A stretch of 64,000 nt of DNA. Source: Siphonodentalium dalli (Eukaryota; Mollusca; Scaphopoda; Gadilida; Siphonodentaliidae). Made by a program: the position numbers and the translations under genes. This document shows positions 1-12,000 of the stretch, in pieces. Numbering within the stretch: position 1 is the stretch's first letter; every line of letters begins with the position of its first letter. The DNA is taken from positions 139,954,351-140,018,350 of the forward strand of contig CP136062.1 in NCBI GenBank assembly GCA_032622095.1, given 5' to 3'. Under the pieces are notes generated by a model. That model did not search any database, was not told the DNA's origin, and saw only the letters and a program-made list of their open reading frames with translations.

Positions 1-904
1 ACATACAAGTCCCGCTCTCTGGTGTATGTGAAGTCAAGTCAATCCGAAAAACGAGATCCTTTAATTTCTCTAAATGCATTCATTACGAATTTCCTCATTA
101 TTTGCACATTGTATGGGCGCTGCCATTTTGTTCTCTATTAGTGTTATGTGAAATCTCGAGCATGGCTATTACTGGGTCCTACTTAACAACGAACATAGGT
201 CCAAAATGCGGGTTTGTGGATGCATGTAGGTCCGTCCGTATTGCATGTGTCGACTAGCACTTTTTCCTTTATTCCGCAATTTGTTTTATATCATAATAAA
301 AATATTATCTGCTCGATTTTGAATTTTCTTGGCAATATGGGTCTCTTAGACGTATATATTCTTTGACAAAATAATTCCTTTAACATGTTAAATAAAACCA
401 TTTGTAAGCAGATACTTACTAGATTATGGGCGCTGGTGGGTTACTCGAATAAAATATTATGCATTTAAAAAAAAATACCGGTATATACATGTATAGTGTA
501 AACTATAGTGTGCATCAGAACGAAAAAAATAAATAAATTTGGGAATTTAAAAACAATTCAAACGTTTGTGTATTCCATAGCCATATTCCATATTCAATAT
601 AATCACAATAAACTTACCTTATCATAAACCTAAAATAATCTCATAAAATATGTCAAACAAACTAATGACAAAACATCATAAAAGTATTAACAAAAGTAAT
701 AATAAAAGTAATTTATTCTTGTAAAATATTCACTCATAAAACATACAAATAATCTCAAACAAAACATCATAAAAGTAATAGCTTCATTTAATTTAATTTA
801 TTCATCCAATATATTATTAAAAAATATGTCCACATAGATCTAATTCATAGAACTTAAAACATAAAATCTCCCGTCGCAATATATTGGTATAAACCTAGGA
901 AGAT
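1..904. other. AT-rich intergenic DNA
   Basis: I see no gene here. The stretch is AT-rich, with many short A and T runs and several near-repeats of AAACATCATAAAAGTAAT-like text at about 660-800. No splice-bounded open frame with recognisable protein similarity was found on either strand. Confidence 0.5.
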
Positions 905-980
905 TCGGCCGATAAAACCCGCCGAATCTTCCCTGTCGAATCTTCCCTGCCGAATCTTCCCTCCGCCGAATCTTCACGGA
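905..980. repeat. short tandem repeat, CCGAATCTTCCCT units
   Basis: About four imperfect 13-18 bp units built on GAATCTTCC run up to the left end of the next element. The last unit holds TTCACGGA (973-980), which recurs at 2142-2149 as the target duplication of the element between them. The repeat was therefore the landing site. Confidence 0.6.
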
Positions 981-2141
981 GGGACACACTAATAGTTGTA
1001 GTCCGAGCCCGAGCTCGAGTCCAGTAAAATGTGTAGTTGGGATTTTCAATTTCGTTTATTGTCGTTAATATAATTCCAATAGTGATGAATTTTGGTCTGT
1101 GGTAAGTTATGCCAATTACAAATAAAAAAAACTAAAAAGATAATTTGTAAGTCTTATATTTCAACTTTTATCGACATTTTTCGTTCTCCAGCACACTAAA
1201 AGTTGTAGTTGGAATCAGCCGAGCCAGCCGCCGAGTCGCTAATTAGCTGTTAATTGCTATTGTTAGGAATATGTTGGCGGCTCAAATCAATGGATTTATG
1301 AGTGAAGACAAGAGTGTTTGCAACGTATAGTGAAATATAATCAAAATACTGTTTATACAGTTACTTCTTGTTACAAGTGTGATCATATCACGCACAGGAA
1401 TGTGTTTTTTTTAAGATGTCGCAGCTGATTGTACATATATATTTTATTTCTATCCTCCATCATATGGAGAGTTACATGTAACACAAATACATAAAATACA
1501 TATAGAACAAAGAACAATTCAGTAGTAAATAACATATTTACACATTTGTCACATTTGTGTAGCCAGAGAACCGGCACCGGTATACAGGGACAGTGTGACC
1601 AAACCAGGCATATCAACGACCACCCAAGCCATCATGAATGCCAAGAACAATTTCAGGTGCAGTTCATGGCGAAGATGGAAGGCAAGATAAAAACGGCCCT
1701 TTTCAGGGCCACACACTTTCTCCTAAAGTGTAATCTTTAAAATTGCTAAACCTTCATATATTGCTTAATAAACAAAAGTCATTGTTTGTTTTTATTCCCA
1801 CTACTTGCCCTTTGATCTTCATGTGACCCACCACTGACTTAATCCAATTAGCCGCCTAACGATAGCAATTAACAGCTAATTAGCGACTCGGCGGCTGGCT
1901 AGGCTGATTCCAACTACAACTTTTAGTGTGCTGGAGAACGAAAAATGTCGATAAAAGTTGAAATATAAGACTTACAAATTATCTTTTTAGTTTTCATTAT
2001 TAGTTATTGGCATAACTTACCACAAAACAAAATTCATCATTATTGGAATTATATTAACGACAATATACGAAATTGAAAATCCCAACTACACATTTTACTG
2101 GACTCGGGCTCGGGCTCGGACTACAACTATAAGTGTGTCCC
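981..2141. mobile_element. Long-TIR DNA element with 8-bp target duplication
   Basis: The ends begin GGGACACACT and are inverted copies over about 290 bp (roughly 981-1275 and 1850-2141), differing by only a few bases. Both ends are flanked by the same 8 bp, TTCACGGA (973-980 and 2142-2149). The central part has no convincing transposase, so it is a non-autonomous or foldback-type element. An 8-bp duplication fits hAT-like, P-like or Merlin-like transposases; the family is not certain. Confidence 0.8.
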
Positions 2142-2233
2142 TTCACGGACCCCCCCAACACGGACATACATTTCATTTAGTTAAACGTGACATAACACCC
2201 TGCTTGCACATTTAATTTGGAGCCGACATCCGG

Positions 2234-2709
2234 CGGTGACGCGTTATGCAGTAGGTCCCTAGATTTGCGTAGATCTCCTAGCTAACGCATCCATGCCCAC
2301 TCACCTATAGTGATGAATCGAGAAATCTGATAATCCTCTTATTTTCTGCTCCAAAAGCCACACAAATCAATGCAAAAATACAATCAGTTATCCTCCAGTT
2401 AATATCTTATCCCGAAGCCAGCAAGATAATACTCTTATTTTCCCGATCAGAAATCACGTAATTTTAGTTAGGCTTCATCCTCTAGTCTAAGTATCACTTA
2501 GCAAACAAACCCATCAGATTTGGGAAAATTAATTATAAAAAAAATATGCAAAGTAACATCTAACATGATCATTTAGTGGTATCAATCCATTTTATCAGTC
2601 AATAAATCATGTAGACCTACTATATATTGCATTACTGCGGGGAATTACGCGAATTGAGTGAACTACGGAGTTCTACGCAAATCTAGGGACCTACTGCATA
2701 ACGCAGTAC
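2234..2709. mobile_element. Mutator-like MITE with 11-bp target duplication
   Basis: The terminal inverted repeats contain GCGTTATGCAGTAGGTCCC followed by TAGATTTGCGTAGA at the left end, and the inverse at the right end. Flanks are identical over 11 bp, CCGACATCCGG (2223-2233 and 2710-2720). Duplications of 9-11 bp are typical of Mutator-like elements. There is no coding capacity. It sits about 170 bp upstream of the promoter-like region at 2834-2905. Confidence 0.75.
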
Positions 2710-2801
2710 CCGACATCCGGTTCGGCTCACAGTTTGCTCAGCTGTCCTCAAAATAATTTCATACTCGAGATTCAATCGGCTAACCTCGGTGGTTTCCGTA
2801 T

Positions 2802-2876
2802 GCCCCCCCCCCCCCGGTGACTGAGATTGAGAGTCACGTGAACAGGTGCTGGCCGTCACGTGATACTGTCATAAAT
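2802..2876 (+). promoter_or_regulatory. Promoter-like stretch with twin TCACGTGA sites
   Basis: Two perfect palindromic E-boxes, TCACGTGA, lie at 2834-2841 and 2856-2863, 22 bp apart. A TGACGT half-site for CRE-type factors lies just downstream, at 2885-2890. A C-run sits at about 2802-2816. The stretch is less AT-rich than its surroundings and immediately precedes an ATG with a good donor 29 bases later. Such E-boxes bind bHLH-ZIP factors (USF, MITF/TFE type). Promoter activity is inferred. Confidence 0.4.
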
Positions 2877-2905
2877 ATGGAAGCTGACGTCGATACTGGA
2901 GAAAA
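2877..2905 (+). CDS. Possible first coding exon of the ABHD4/5-like gene
   Basis: An ATG at 2877 opens a 29-base frame reading MEADVDTGE plus AA, followed by GTTAGT (2906-2911), an acceptable splice donor. The acidic, Asp-Thr-Gly-Glu-containing start resembles the short N-terminal exon of vertebrate ABHD5. A connecting exon should carry the Trp-rich segment of about 30 residues, but I could not find it between here and 21360. Assignment to the hydrolase gene is therefore inference; the exon could equally belong to another transcript or be chance. Confidence 0.22.
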
Positions 2906-3259
2906 GTTAGTAAACACAATGTTTTTAGCACACCCAACATCAATTTGAAATAATTATAAAACGATCATCACACAGCAGATATATTTGTGTTGTCATATAG
3001 TTTGTTAACTTTGTTTTGGATCTTAGTCTAGAGAAATAAGATAATATTGATGATATGGTGGCTGAATCATCATTTATTATCATCTGAGGGATGACTTGCA
3101 AAATTCTAGTTAATCTTGTTTCAAGACGACAAGAGATAACCGGGGTGAAATTCAGTGAAGTGGTTATATGTGTGAAAGATAATGAAGGTTTTGCCTTCAG
3201 AGAAATATTTGGGGTTATCAATTTGACCTGCTCGTCTGTGATCCCATCAGACTCAGTCA

Positions 3260-3401
3260 TAGTCCAACAAATTAGACGATTCGGAGTAAGGCCTATTTTA
3301 ATATTTGGACATTTATGTGGCCTTACTCAAGGAGTAATACAATCGTAAATGTCCAAATATAAAAATATGTATTAATCCGAATAGTCTAATTTGTTGGACT
3401 A
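3260..3401. mobile_element. Palindromic MITE with 9-bp target duplication (TAGTCCAAC ends)
   Basis: This 142-bp element begins TAGTCCAACAAATTAGAC and ends with its inverse. The flanks are the same 9 bp, ACTCAGTCA (3251-3259 and 3402-3410). The TAGTCCAA terminus and 9-bp duplication match the larger element at 60537-61588, so both probably used related Mutator-like machinery. Confidence 0.8.
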
Positions 3402-3416
3402 ACTCAGTCAGGTCTG

Positions 3417-5458
3417 GGAAATGTGAAAATTCAGCAACAAGTTTTAGCTGAAATCAGCTATCCTACTATTCCTAGCTGGATTCAATTTCAGGCATTTTCA
3501 GCTATAGATTATATACTCTCCAGCGGGTAAGTTTTATGCAACACGACAAAATTGTTAAAATGTGCATCAAAAACATTTTCCTTCAAAATCTAAATGAACG
3601 AATCTGGTGTCTTTACTTTGACTAAGTGCTGCCACTCATTGGTAAAGTAATTAATGCGGAATAGAATACGTACAATTGTATACCGGTTACTATAATTTTG
3701 TATAGTGATTATATTTTCTTGTATTTGAAGACTCTTTTCGTGAAAAAAACATTCAGATCTGCCATTATCTGAATTTATGAATTATAAGCTGAAGTTGCAT
3801 TTAAATTATATACAGGTATGCATATATCGAGTCTAAAAAAATCACAACAGTGCATGTGCTTTACTCTAGCATGAATGAGCGATTGATAACTGAGCATAGT
3901 GGTAATTACTTCAGCGTAAAAAGTTCTGACTCGAGATGCTACTTCTGTATACAATATTAACAGCCAATCAAATTCATTTAAATTTGGCTTCTGGAAAATA
4001 ATTCAAGTTTGATTTCGGCTGAGAAAAATATCTGTTAACTCATTTGGGATGTGATTCTTTTGGGAAAACATTACTCAGTCACAGACAAGATTGTTTGCAG
4101 AAATGCTTACTTGTTATTGTAATGTTAATCATATTATAGCAATTTAGGCATTTATTTAATATTGGGTCAGACCATTTGTCATGGCAGAATTATCTGCATG
4201 ACAACTCATACTATATAGCTGATCATCCATAGCCTGTAAATCCTCCAGAAATTTTGGGTAGATACCACCAAATTGTGACCAGTTGCCATGGCAACCGATT
4301 TTTGGAAAATTATGCATTTGAGAGCTGTAATTTCGCTATATGTTGAGATGTTTGCGTCATTTTGAATAAAATGTAATTGATTTCCAAAGTTGTAGGATCC
4401 AGGAATATACTTAAATTGCTCTCGCTTCTGAGTCCTTCCACTGAATGGGTCAAGATTCGCCTGCCATGGACCGACCTAGCAAGTCGCCAGCGCACAATTG
4501 GCACTTATATTTATTGTCCTGTAGCGTAAAATTTGACTACCTTGTAATATGTGTAGTCTGGTGCACGTATACTTTGAATTTGGTGGTTGACAAACAATGC
4601 CTATGACTTTGTAAAACGCTAAAAAACAACTTGCAGTTTGTTCCAACTACACGTACAAGGCTAAATGCGATAACAGTGAAAAACAAAGCAAATGCGTCGC
4701 TCAAGTCAGTGCCATTTGGTTTGATTACACATAAATTTGAGGACATTTGGCGACATTTGGATGCATGTACTCAATGGAAAGTAACTCTAAATTAACTAAG
4801 CACATACTAAGGCTGCATTTGTGTGTTTAGTTAATTTATAGTTACTTCCCATTGAGTGCATGTGGTCAAATGACACCGATTGTCCTAAAATTTCTGTGTA
4901 ATCAAGCCTAGGGATAAAGTGTGCTGCAATAAGAGTGAGTGCAAACCGAAAACTTCTCTAGAAGCATCTGCAGTTTACTGGGCACCGCCATTATGGAAGA
5001 ATGACGTCACGAATCATGGCACGCGACCCCCACACCAAAAATAGGTTACAACGTCCTGGACCCCTCACTGAGCGATCGGCCTATATTGACAAAATGTTAA
5101 TCTGCAAAAAACGTTTAATTATAAAATAATCATTCGCTGATAACAAGTTAAGTCCTTTTAAGCGCTTCCAAATTAGCAAGGAGATTGCATGTCACCTATG
5201 GAACACTACCGTTTTATTTCAAAACAAGCAGTCTTTAACTCTGAAGGGGCAGCACTTTGTCTAAGTAATCATGCCTGATTCAACCATGTAGACACTAGAT
5301 GATGACATCGGCAGTCCATTTTCATGCGCATTTCCCAATTTTGATGTGTTGCATAAAACTTACTGGCCAGACACTGGGCCAGAGAGTATAATCTACAGCT
5401 GAATTCAGCTAGGATAGCTGAATTGAGATATCGTAGCTGAATTTTCACATTTTCAAGG
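3417..5458. mobile_element. Inverted-repeat element of about 2 kb
   Basis: Text around GTGAAAATTCAGC, repeated CAGCTGAAT motifs, TATACTCTCC and AAGTTTTATGCAACAC at 3417-3545 recurs in reverse orientation at 5346-5458. The two arms of about 115-130 bp enclose about 1.8 kb of DNA without recognisable genes. A smaller MITE at 4769-4857 is nested inside. No clear target duplication was seen, so the exact ends are uncertain. Confidence 0.5.
4769..4857. mobile_element. 89-bp palindromic MITE
   Basis: The inverted ends read ACTCAATGGAAAGTAACT and its near-inverse, forming an almost complete hairpin. Flanking GCATGT occurs on both sides (4763-4768 and 4858-4863), and TGCATGT fits if one base is shared. 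There is no coding capacity. Confidence 0.65.
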
Positions 5459-6741
5459 CCTATCAGTGTCTATTGGACCATTGACATTTGCATCACATGT
5501 ACATGTTACGATAATAGTAATACCTATATAGATATATAACTTATAAAATCAGTCACTCTGGTTTAATTGCATTGGGTAAATGGAAAAATGCACAATTACT
5601 TACATGTAGGCTACACCTGTATACAAATGCGATGATCGCTAGCGTTGAAACGACTAATCGACAAGATTCAATTATTAAACAAGTCAACAATGAAATCTGC
5701 CCGTCGATTACAGTAGTTGAAACAAATCCCAACATGGCCTACCAATCACCATAAACAACATATACATGTATGTGCAAAGATCACTTAAAAAGACGAACAA
5801 GTTGAACAACCTTCAATAAAAAGGTACCATTATCATATATTCAGAGATCCAGTTATTACTTCATGTAGTGACCATTGGATGACGCCATGGCCCTTGTGTT
5901 ACCACAGGTGTAACAAATGCAGATCAAGAGCCCAGTTGATCATCTGCAATGACCTTGTTTATCTAAAAAGGTGCCGACAAATCTGTGTTGGTGAGCTTCT
6001 GTGCTAGCCAGCATGTTGTTTATTTAATTAGCCGGATATTGTAATATAGTTCGCTACACTGATCCTTCTCAAGTTCTATGGATCTTTTTCAAGTAGTTGT
6101 TTAATACATAAGGCATAGACCTGGAACGTTTTTTCAAACAAACTTCTAGCACCGGTCACGGTTTAACTGTTCCTGATTTTGTTTGGCATTACATATTTTG
6201 GAAATCCCGATTTCTTGAAAACAATGTTTTGATCTTTACCTTAAATTCTCTACTCTTTATTCACATAGATTAAATGCATTCACTGAGCCTATTATTTTTA
6301 TAGTTGACTGGATTTATTGTGACATGTACCATTAAGTTGGCATTTACAACATATTTGTGAAGTAAATCAGCTAGAAACTTTCAAATAACAGTTTTTAAAA
6401 TATCATTGGCAAAGATGTTCCGTTCTCAATCATGTCCCCAGGGTTCGACTAATCGACTTGTAGTCGACTTCTCCTGTCGACTCGTCGGCTTCTGAAAACC
6501 CCTAATCCACAGTGTTGCACCTTCCCCGTGAGAACTGGTTCGCATTCAGTTTTGGACATGGTGTGCATTCGACAGTGTCACGGTTCGTTTCAACACAATG
6601 ATCTCTTCGATCATGTACGGTATATTGCTTATTTCGTCATTCCAGGATACTTAGTTTGTAATGTATAATTTTATATTATATAACACTTAAATAATCGTCC
6701 TTTCTGGCATGCACAGAAACCCATGTGTTGTATGGCGAGGA
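5459..6741. other. Intergenic DNA without recognised features
   Basis: No gene or long repeat was recognised. A short GTCGACT-rich palindromic patch lies at about 6445-6490. Confidence 0.4.
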
Positions 6742-6934
6742 TACAGTAATGCCCTAAATAATCGACTCCTTAACCACAGCAGAATTATGGGTAATTTTTC
6801 AGGATTTAGTCGGAAATATGGCTTGTTGCCATTCATCGGAAAGCTCTCAATGAGCCATATTTCCGACTAAATCCTAAAAAATTACCCATAATTCTGCTGT
6901 GGTTAAGGAGTCGATTATTTAGGGCATTACTGCA
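6742..6934. mobile_element. TA-flanked palindromic MITE, CAGTAATGCCC family, copy 1
   Basis: The ends read TACAGTAATGCCC and its inverse. Inside follow CACAGCAGAATTATGGGTAA and GGATTTAGTCGGAAATATGG, then the mirror image, so almost the whole element folds on itself. Seven further copies occur in the window. Terminal TA and CAG-starting TIRs suggest mobilisation by a Tc1/mariner-type transposase (inference). The right end here reads CTGCA instead of CTGTA. Confidence 0.8.
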
Positions 6935-7045
6935 GCTGCCAGCTGATTGGTTGAATTTATTTTCTACTTTCGAGTCAGTATAATACTTAGATCATGCCAT
7001 GAAGATTGATCTACTTGATACTGTCTATAATTAAACCACATTTTT

Positions 7046-8280
7046 AGCTCGACTTGACAAAGTCAAGTTTCAGCTATTGCCATGGGTTGTCTTCTGACTG
7101 TCCATTTGTGTCTGTGTCCATCAACAATTTTGTTAGCACATCTTACATGTCTCATCTTCTATCAGATTGTCAGATTCTGTACACCCTGCAGCCTGCATTT
7201 ATTGGAGAATTCTTTTGAAAATTTACAGGCTTGTTTAAGATGGATGTTATCAAACAATTTTCAATTAAAAACATCACCGCCGGCAGCCATCTTGGATTTT
7301 ACTCTTTGAATGACTAAATCCTTTGGCACACCCTAAAGGCCACATCCCTCATCCGATCATCACCAAACTTTATATGGATCTTTGGGATGAAATCTAGATG
7401 GGATCTATTTTTTCCCCAAAAATCATCAAAAAAGATGGCCGCCAGCAGCCATCTTGAATTTCTTTGTATGACCCACATATGTGAGAAGAGGGAGATGCCC
7501 AATGACTCTTGAGTCCAAGATAAGAGGTACCATTTCATGGTCACTGAAAGCTGACATAAGCTTATGATGGGCAGAGCACCCTGCTATATAGGCAGTTTCA
7601 GAAACAGTCAGAAAGTTGAAATAATATAAGTAGGAAAACCCCATGTCCTTCCGTATATTGGGTACCGAGTTTACCATAATATCGTACATGAATTAAAGGT
7701 ACACACATTTATAGATAAGTTATACATTTTCCTAATTTTATTGGGTTGTCTCATCCATAACAGTAAAAATTAAGTTAATTTCGCGCAAGTAAGATATATA
7801 TACTCATGCATGATATACATGCATGTATAAAGCACAATCAGCTATTGGGTTTGAATCCATCATGAGACCCTGCAGCCCGCATTTATTGTTTACAGCCATC
7901 AAATGTTTCCGAATTTTGTTGGAAAAGCATGACAAGATACCATCTTGAATTTTAATTACATTTTAATTGCATGGATAAATCCTTTGGCACACCCTACAGA
8001 TGACATCCCTGGCCCGATTGTCACTGAACTTCTTATGGATCTTCGAGATGACCACTAGGTGGGAGTCATCAAAGTTTTCCTAATTTCGTTAAAAACATGG
8101 CCACTGGCAGCCATCTTGGATTTTACTCTTTGCTTCCATGACTAAATCATTTGGCACACCCTACAGACAACATCCCTCATCCTAATGTCACCAAACTTTG
8201 TATGGATCTTCGGGGTGACCACAAGATGGGAGCCATCAAATTTTTCTGAATTTTGTTTAAAACGGCATCTTGGATTTTAA
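7046..8280 (+). repeat. Tandem-core element, 'CCATCTTGGATTTTACTCTTTG' family, copy 1
   Basis: The left end is a short hairpin (GACTTGACAAAGTC) followed by AGCTATTGCCATGGGTTG. Behind it come degenerate tandem units of about 165-200 bp. Each holds GGCACACCCTACAG, CATCCCTCATCC, CACCAAACTT, TGGATCTTCGG, GACCTCTAGATGGGAG and CAGCCATCTTGGATTTTACT. Related stretches lie at 15131-15640, 19826-20370, 39770-41215, 42110-42480 and 62650-62720. The open frames inside are not conserved between units, so I read it as non-coding. Confidence 0.7.
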
Positions 8281-9027
8281 TTCATGTATATCTATTCTTG
8301 TTGACATCTAGTATTACTTAGATATTTCAACTTTCCACATCCCAAATCGCTCCATTGACTGTAACACATGAAATTATCCCCTCTTCAAATTCAGCTACAG
8401 TGTATTATTTATACACAATATGGCAGCCAATCCGTTAACAGGAACTGAATTCATTGCACATTCAAAATGGAAACAGATATCGATGACACAGCACCAATAG
8501 CTTCTTTTATCAACAATTTTGCCATTTACCCCATACAAATCGGTATTTTGTACAGATTAACGTCCACGCGGCTATGGTGCCAATTCGAACTAAAATATGA
8601 TGCCAGAGTGACTGACCTTATATACATGTATCTACATAGATATTATGTACTAGTATTCGTTACATGTACCTGTGGTTGGCTTGTTCAGACTTCAGTGCCA
8701 TGACTGAGGTTATGTACATGTATATGTTGACAGTAAAACTGTGTAAATGATAAATGTAATGAGGACTACGCTGTTTGGTATTCACAAAATCTATTATAGT
8801 ATTTATTTAACAAGGTCATTGGCAGTGGAATGCACACAATACTGAGTATGGCTTCTAAGTTGAAGGAGGTGTTTTTCAATTTGTGCTACAACATTGAGCA
8901 AATGTGAGTATGATTTGAATCAATGTTGCTGGATGTCAAGTCAAAAATAGGTTTAGAAAAGTTTTACCATCTGTAATCTAACACAGACAAATAATAAATG
9001 CTTCTTTTATAAATTAATTCTGTGCAT
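8281..9027. other. Intergenic DNA without recognised features
   Basis: No gene-like splice-bounded frame or repeated family was identified, apart from ACATGTA-rich text. Confidence 0.4.
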
Positions 9028-12000
9028 CTAGTCGGATTCCTTATGTCGAAAAAAATGGTCGCGCGTTTTCGGAATGTTAAAAGCGATATGAGAACAGTTT
9101 CTATACCACCAGTGTGTCTATTTTCAGAATCTACCTGTTTCCAGCTTGATATTTTAGTGGAAACAGGTTTGTGTGAGGCTTTTGTTTGTGTACCCTTCTA
9201 TTTTTTCCTCGTCCACCTGGTAATAAAAACATGTTATTACGCATACAAGTTCGGTAAGTGGCTTTCTTTGTTCTTGGAAATCGAAAAAAATGGAGAAATC
9301 TTGCCACAAATTACTTAATTACATATCTTATTGTGGAATTTTATCATAAAATCATCAGATGAATAGTATTTATGACTGCATTTTCAATTTTCTTTCCCAA
9401 ATATTAAGGTATTGTATATTCTTGAAATCAGCTACATCACATATAGACGAACATGGACAATCTACAAGGATATCTTGATCATATGCCACAAACAAAACTT
9501 CGATACATCGATTTTTGGTAAAGCTATCGCAGAAAAGCTAACCCTACCCCCACCATCGCTGATTTCACAAGTCAGATTCCTTTGGTCGAAAACAACGGTC
9601 GCGCAATTTCGGATTGTCAAAGACGACACGCGAACGGTTTATTATTCAATAGCGTGTCTACTTTCAGAGTTTACCTGTGTCCAGTTGAAATTTTATTGGA
9701 AAACAAATATTTTTGGACTGTTTTAAGAATTTAAAGAGCGTTTACTTATTATACAAATATGAATCATCAGAACTGACCTTCTGGTGGACTGTGCGAGTTG
9801 AAATTAACAAAAATATCAAATATGGCGGTCTACTTTTAGAGTCTACTTGTTTCCAGTATGACATTTTAGTGGAAACAAATTGTTTGGACGGTTTAAAAAT
9901 TTAAAGAGCGTTTCCTGATTATACAGATATTAACTAACACGATAAGCATTTTCATGAATTGTACGAGTTGAAATTATGCACATATGTCAAGTATGACTCT
10001 GAAATGTATTTTCGAGAATGGTGCCGTCAGATAAGTCCCCGCGGGTACAGTACTACAGTTGCGAACAAAACTAACGTTGAACCCTATAGAGATTTTGACA
10101 ATTTACTCAAATGTTCACAGTGGCGAACTTAATGGTTATCATATATGCATGGCTCTTACGTGTAATCTATCATAACTACATGTGATTTTACAAAATTAAC
10201 TTGCAATATAGTCAGGCCACCTGATACAGTAGTTGAAAAAAATGTGGTTCACATCAATCATATACATCACAATCACGTGCTTCAGTGATAATGTCCACTA
10301 TTCTACAAATGTAATGTTTATCAAGACTAAAGTTTCAGGATGTCGTTGTGAAATTGGTCGATTGTGTTTTTTCATCCATTGACAAAATTATTAATGTTTA
10401 TTGCCAGGACGAAGTACCGTATAATACGGAGTTGTGTGCTAACAAATCTGCGAGTCATATTTATGTAAGTGTCAGTCACTGTTTGTTAAACTTGTTCGGT
10501 CATGTAGAATTTTTTATATTTTCATGCCAAGCTATGGAGCTTATTACGGTGGCTGGTTTAGGACATGGGAATATTTTTTTTATTTCATGGCCACGAAATA
10601 CTAAATCGTGGCCCCGAAATAATTAATTCGGCCACGAAATAACTAATTCGTGGCCACCAAATAAATAATTGTGATATATACGATCGTCAGTCCCATTGTT
10701 GTAATTGAAGCGGATAGAGATGACGTGGTTGTAGTTATCCACCATCTTGGCATGAGCCAAGGTGATTTGAGATAAAGGGTGTTGTAGGGTGGCCCATAAA
10801 ACAAATTAAGTAATCACCCCTTTCACCAACCCGATCCAAAGTTGCCGCCGTCCTGGGGGGTGGGGTCACATTGGGCACCCACGACATTCAGTATATCTTG
10901 GGGCCACCATACAGCACCAATTATACCAAATCAAACGTTTAATGGGCCGAGAAATTGTATAGGTGCCACATTTGAACCCATCTGGGGCGGCCATTTGGGA
11001 TCGGGGATGGTGAAAGCGGCTGAATATTTAGTTTGTCACAGGGGTCACCCTACAACACATGGCACCTTATACGGACCCACCTGAGCCACCGTACAACACC
11101 CTTTATTTGATCTATATCGGTCAAGTGGCCGAGAAATAATGTGTACCCTATTTGATCCCTTCTGACCGGCGACCATTTTGGATCGGGTATGGTTCAAAGG
11201 GGTGAATATTTATAAGTTTGTTTTGAGCCCACCCTACAAAACCCCTTATTTGACTTAAATTGGCCAATATGCTGAGAGAAATGTAATTCCCATTCGATCC
11301 CTTGTGGTAAAAACTAATGAATATTCAGTTTGTTTTGGAGCCACCTGACCCGTGTTTCCCCGTTCTCTCTGGGCTAGTTTATATCGGCCATTCATATCAC
11401 CATAGAGCCTGGGTCCCACGCCATAATGGGTTTATAGTAGCTTATCTGTGATCGTACGCATTGTTTCTAAAACATCATCAAGTGTAGCAGTCGCCGTAAA
11501 GGTATCTGGATATATGCAAAGGTCAATCAGTTATTTCGTGGCCACGAAATAAAAAAAAATCCCATGTCCTAAACCAGCCACCGTAGCTTATGGATCATTC
11601 TGTTTTAGTATTAAATTTGGAGAAACCCGACCAGCATCAATGTAACAACTACAACAACTCATCTATGCCAATGATATGTGGATAGGGTGGTATTGTGGTA
11701 TCATGTCCATATGTATTGCTAAATATTGATGGGCATATCTAGATGGTTGTTCTATAATTTCTGGTCGGGTTTATCAAAATTGGGAGTTTAAATTATGTTC
11801 ATCTGATGATAAAGAAAACACGTTCTCCGTCCACTCGATACATCCCCCAGGATACATGTTTCACATACTAAATTAACATCTTAGTCAACATAACACATCG
11901 CTCCCTCAAATAATTTGCCACAAGAATAAAAATAAATTGTCAGTATAATTAGGCAAGACATCTCTGGACACGTTCTAAGAGATAATTTATTTATAAGAAG

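Noticed and set aside
3091-3348. 85-codon + strand frame near 3.1 kb and its 106-codon antisense partner
   Set aside because: Both run into the 9-bp-flanked MITE at 3260-3401; no family recognised.
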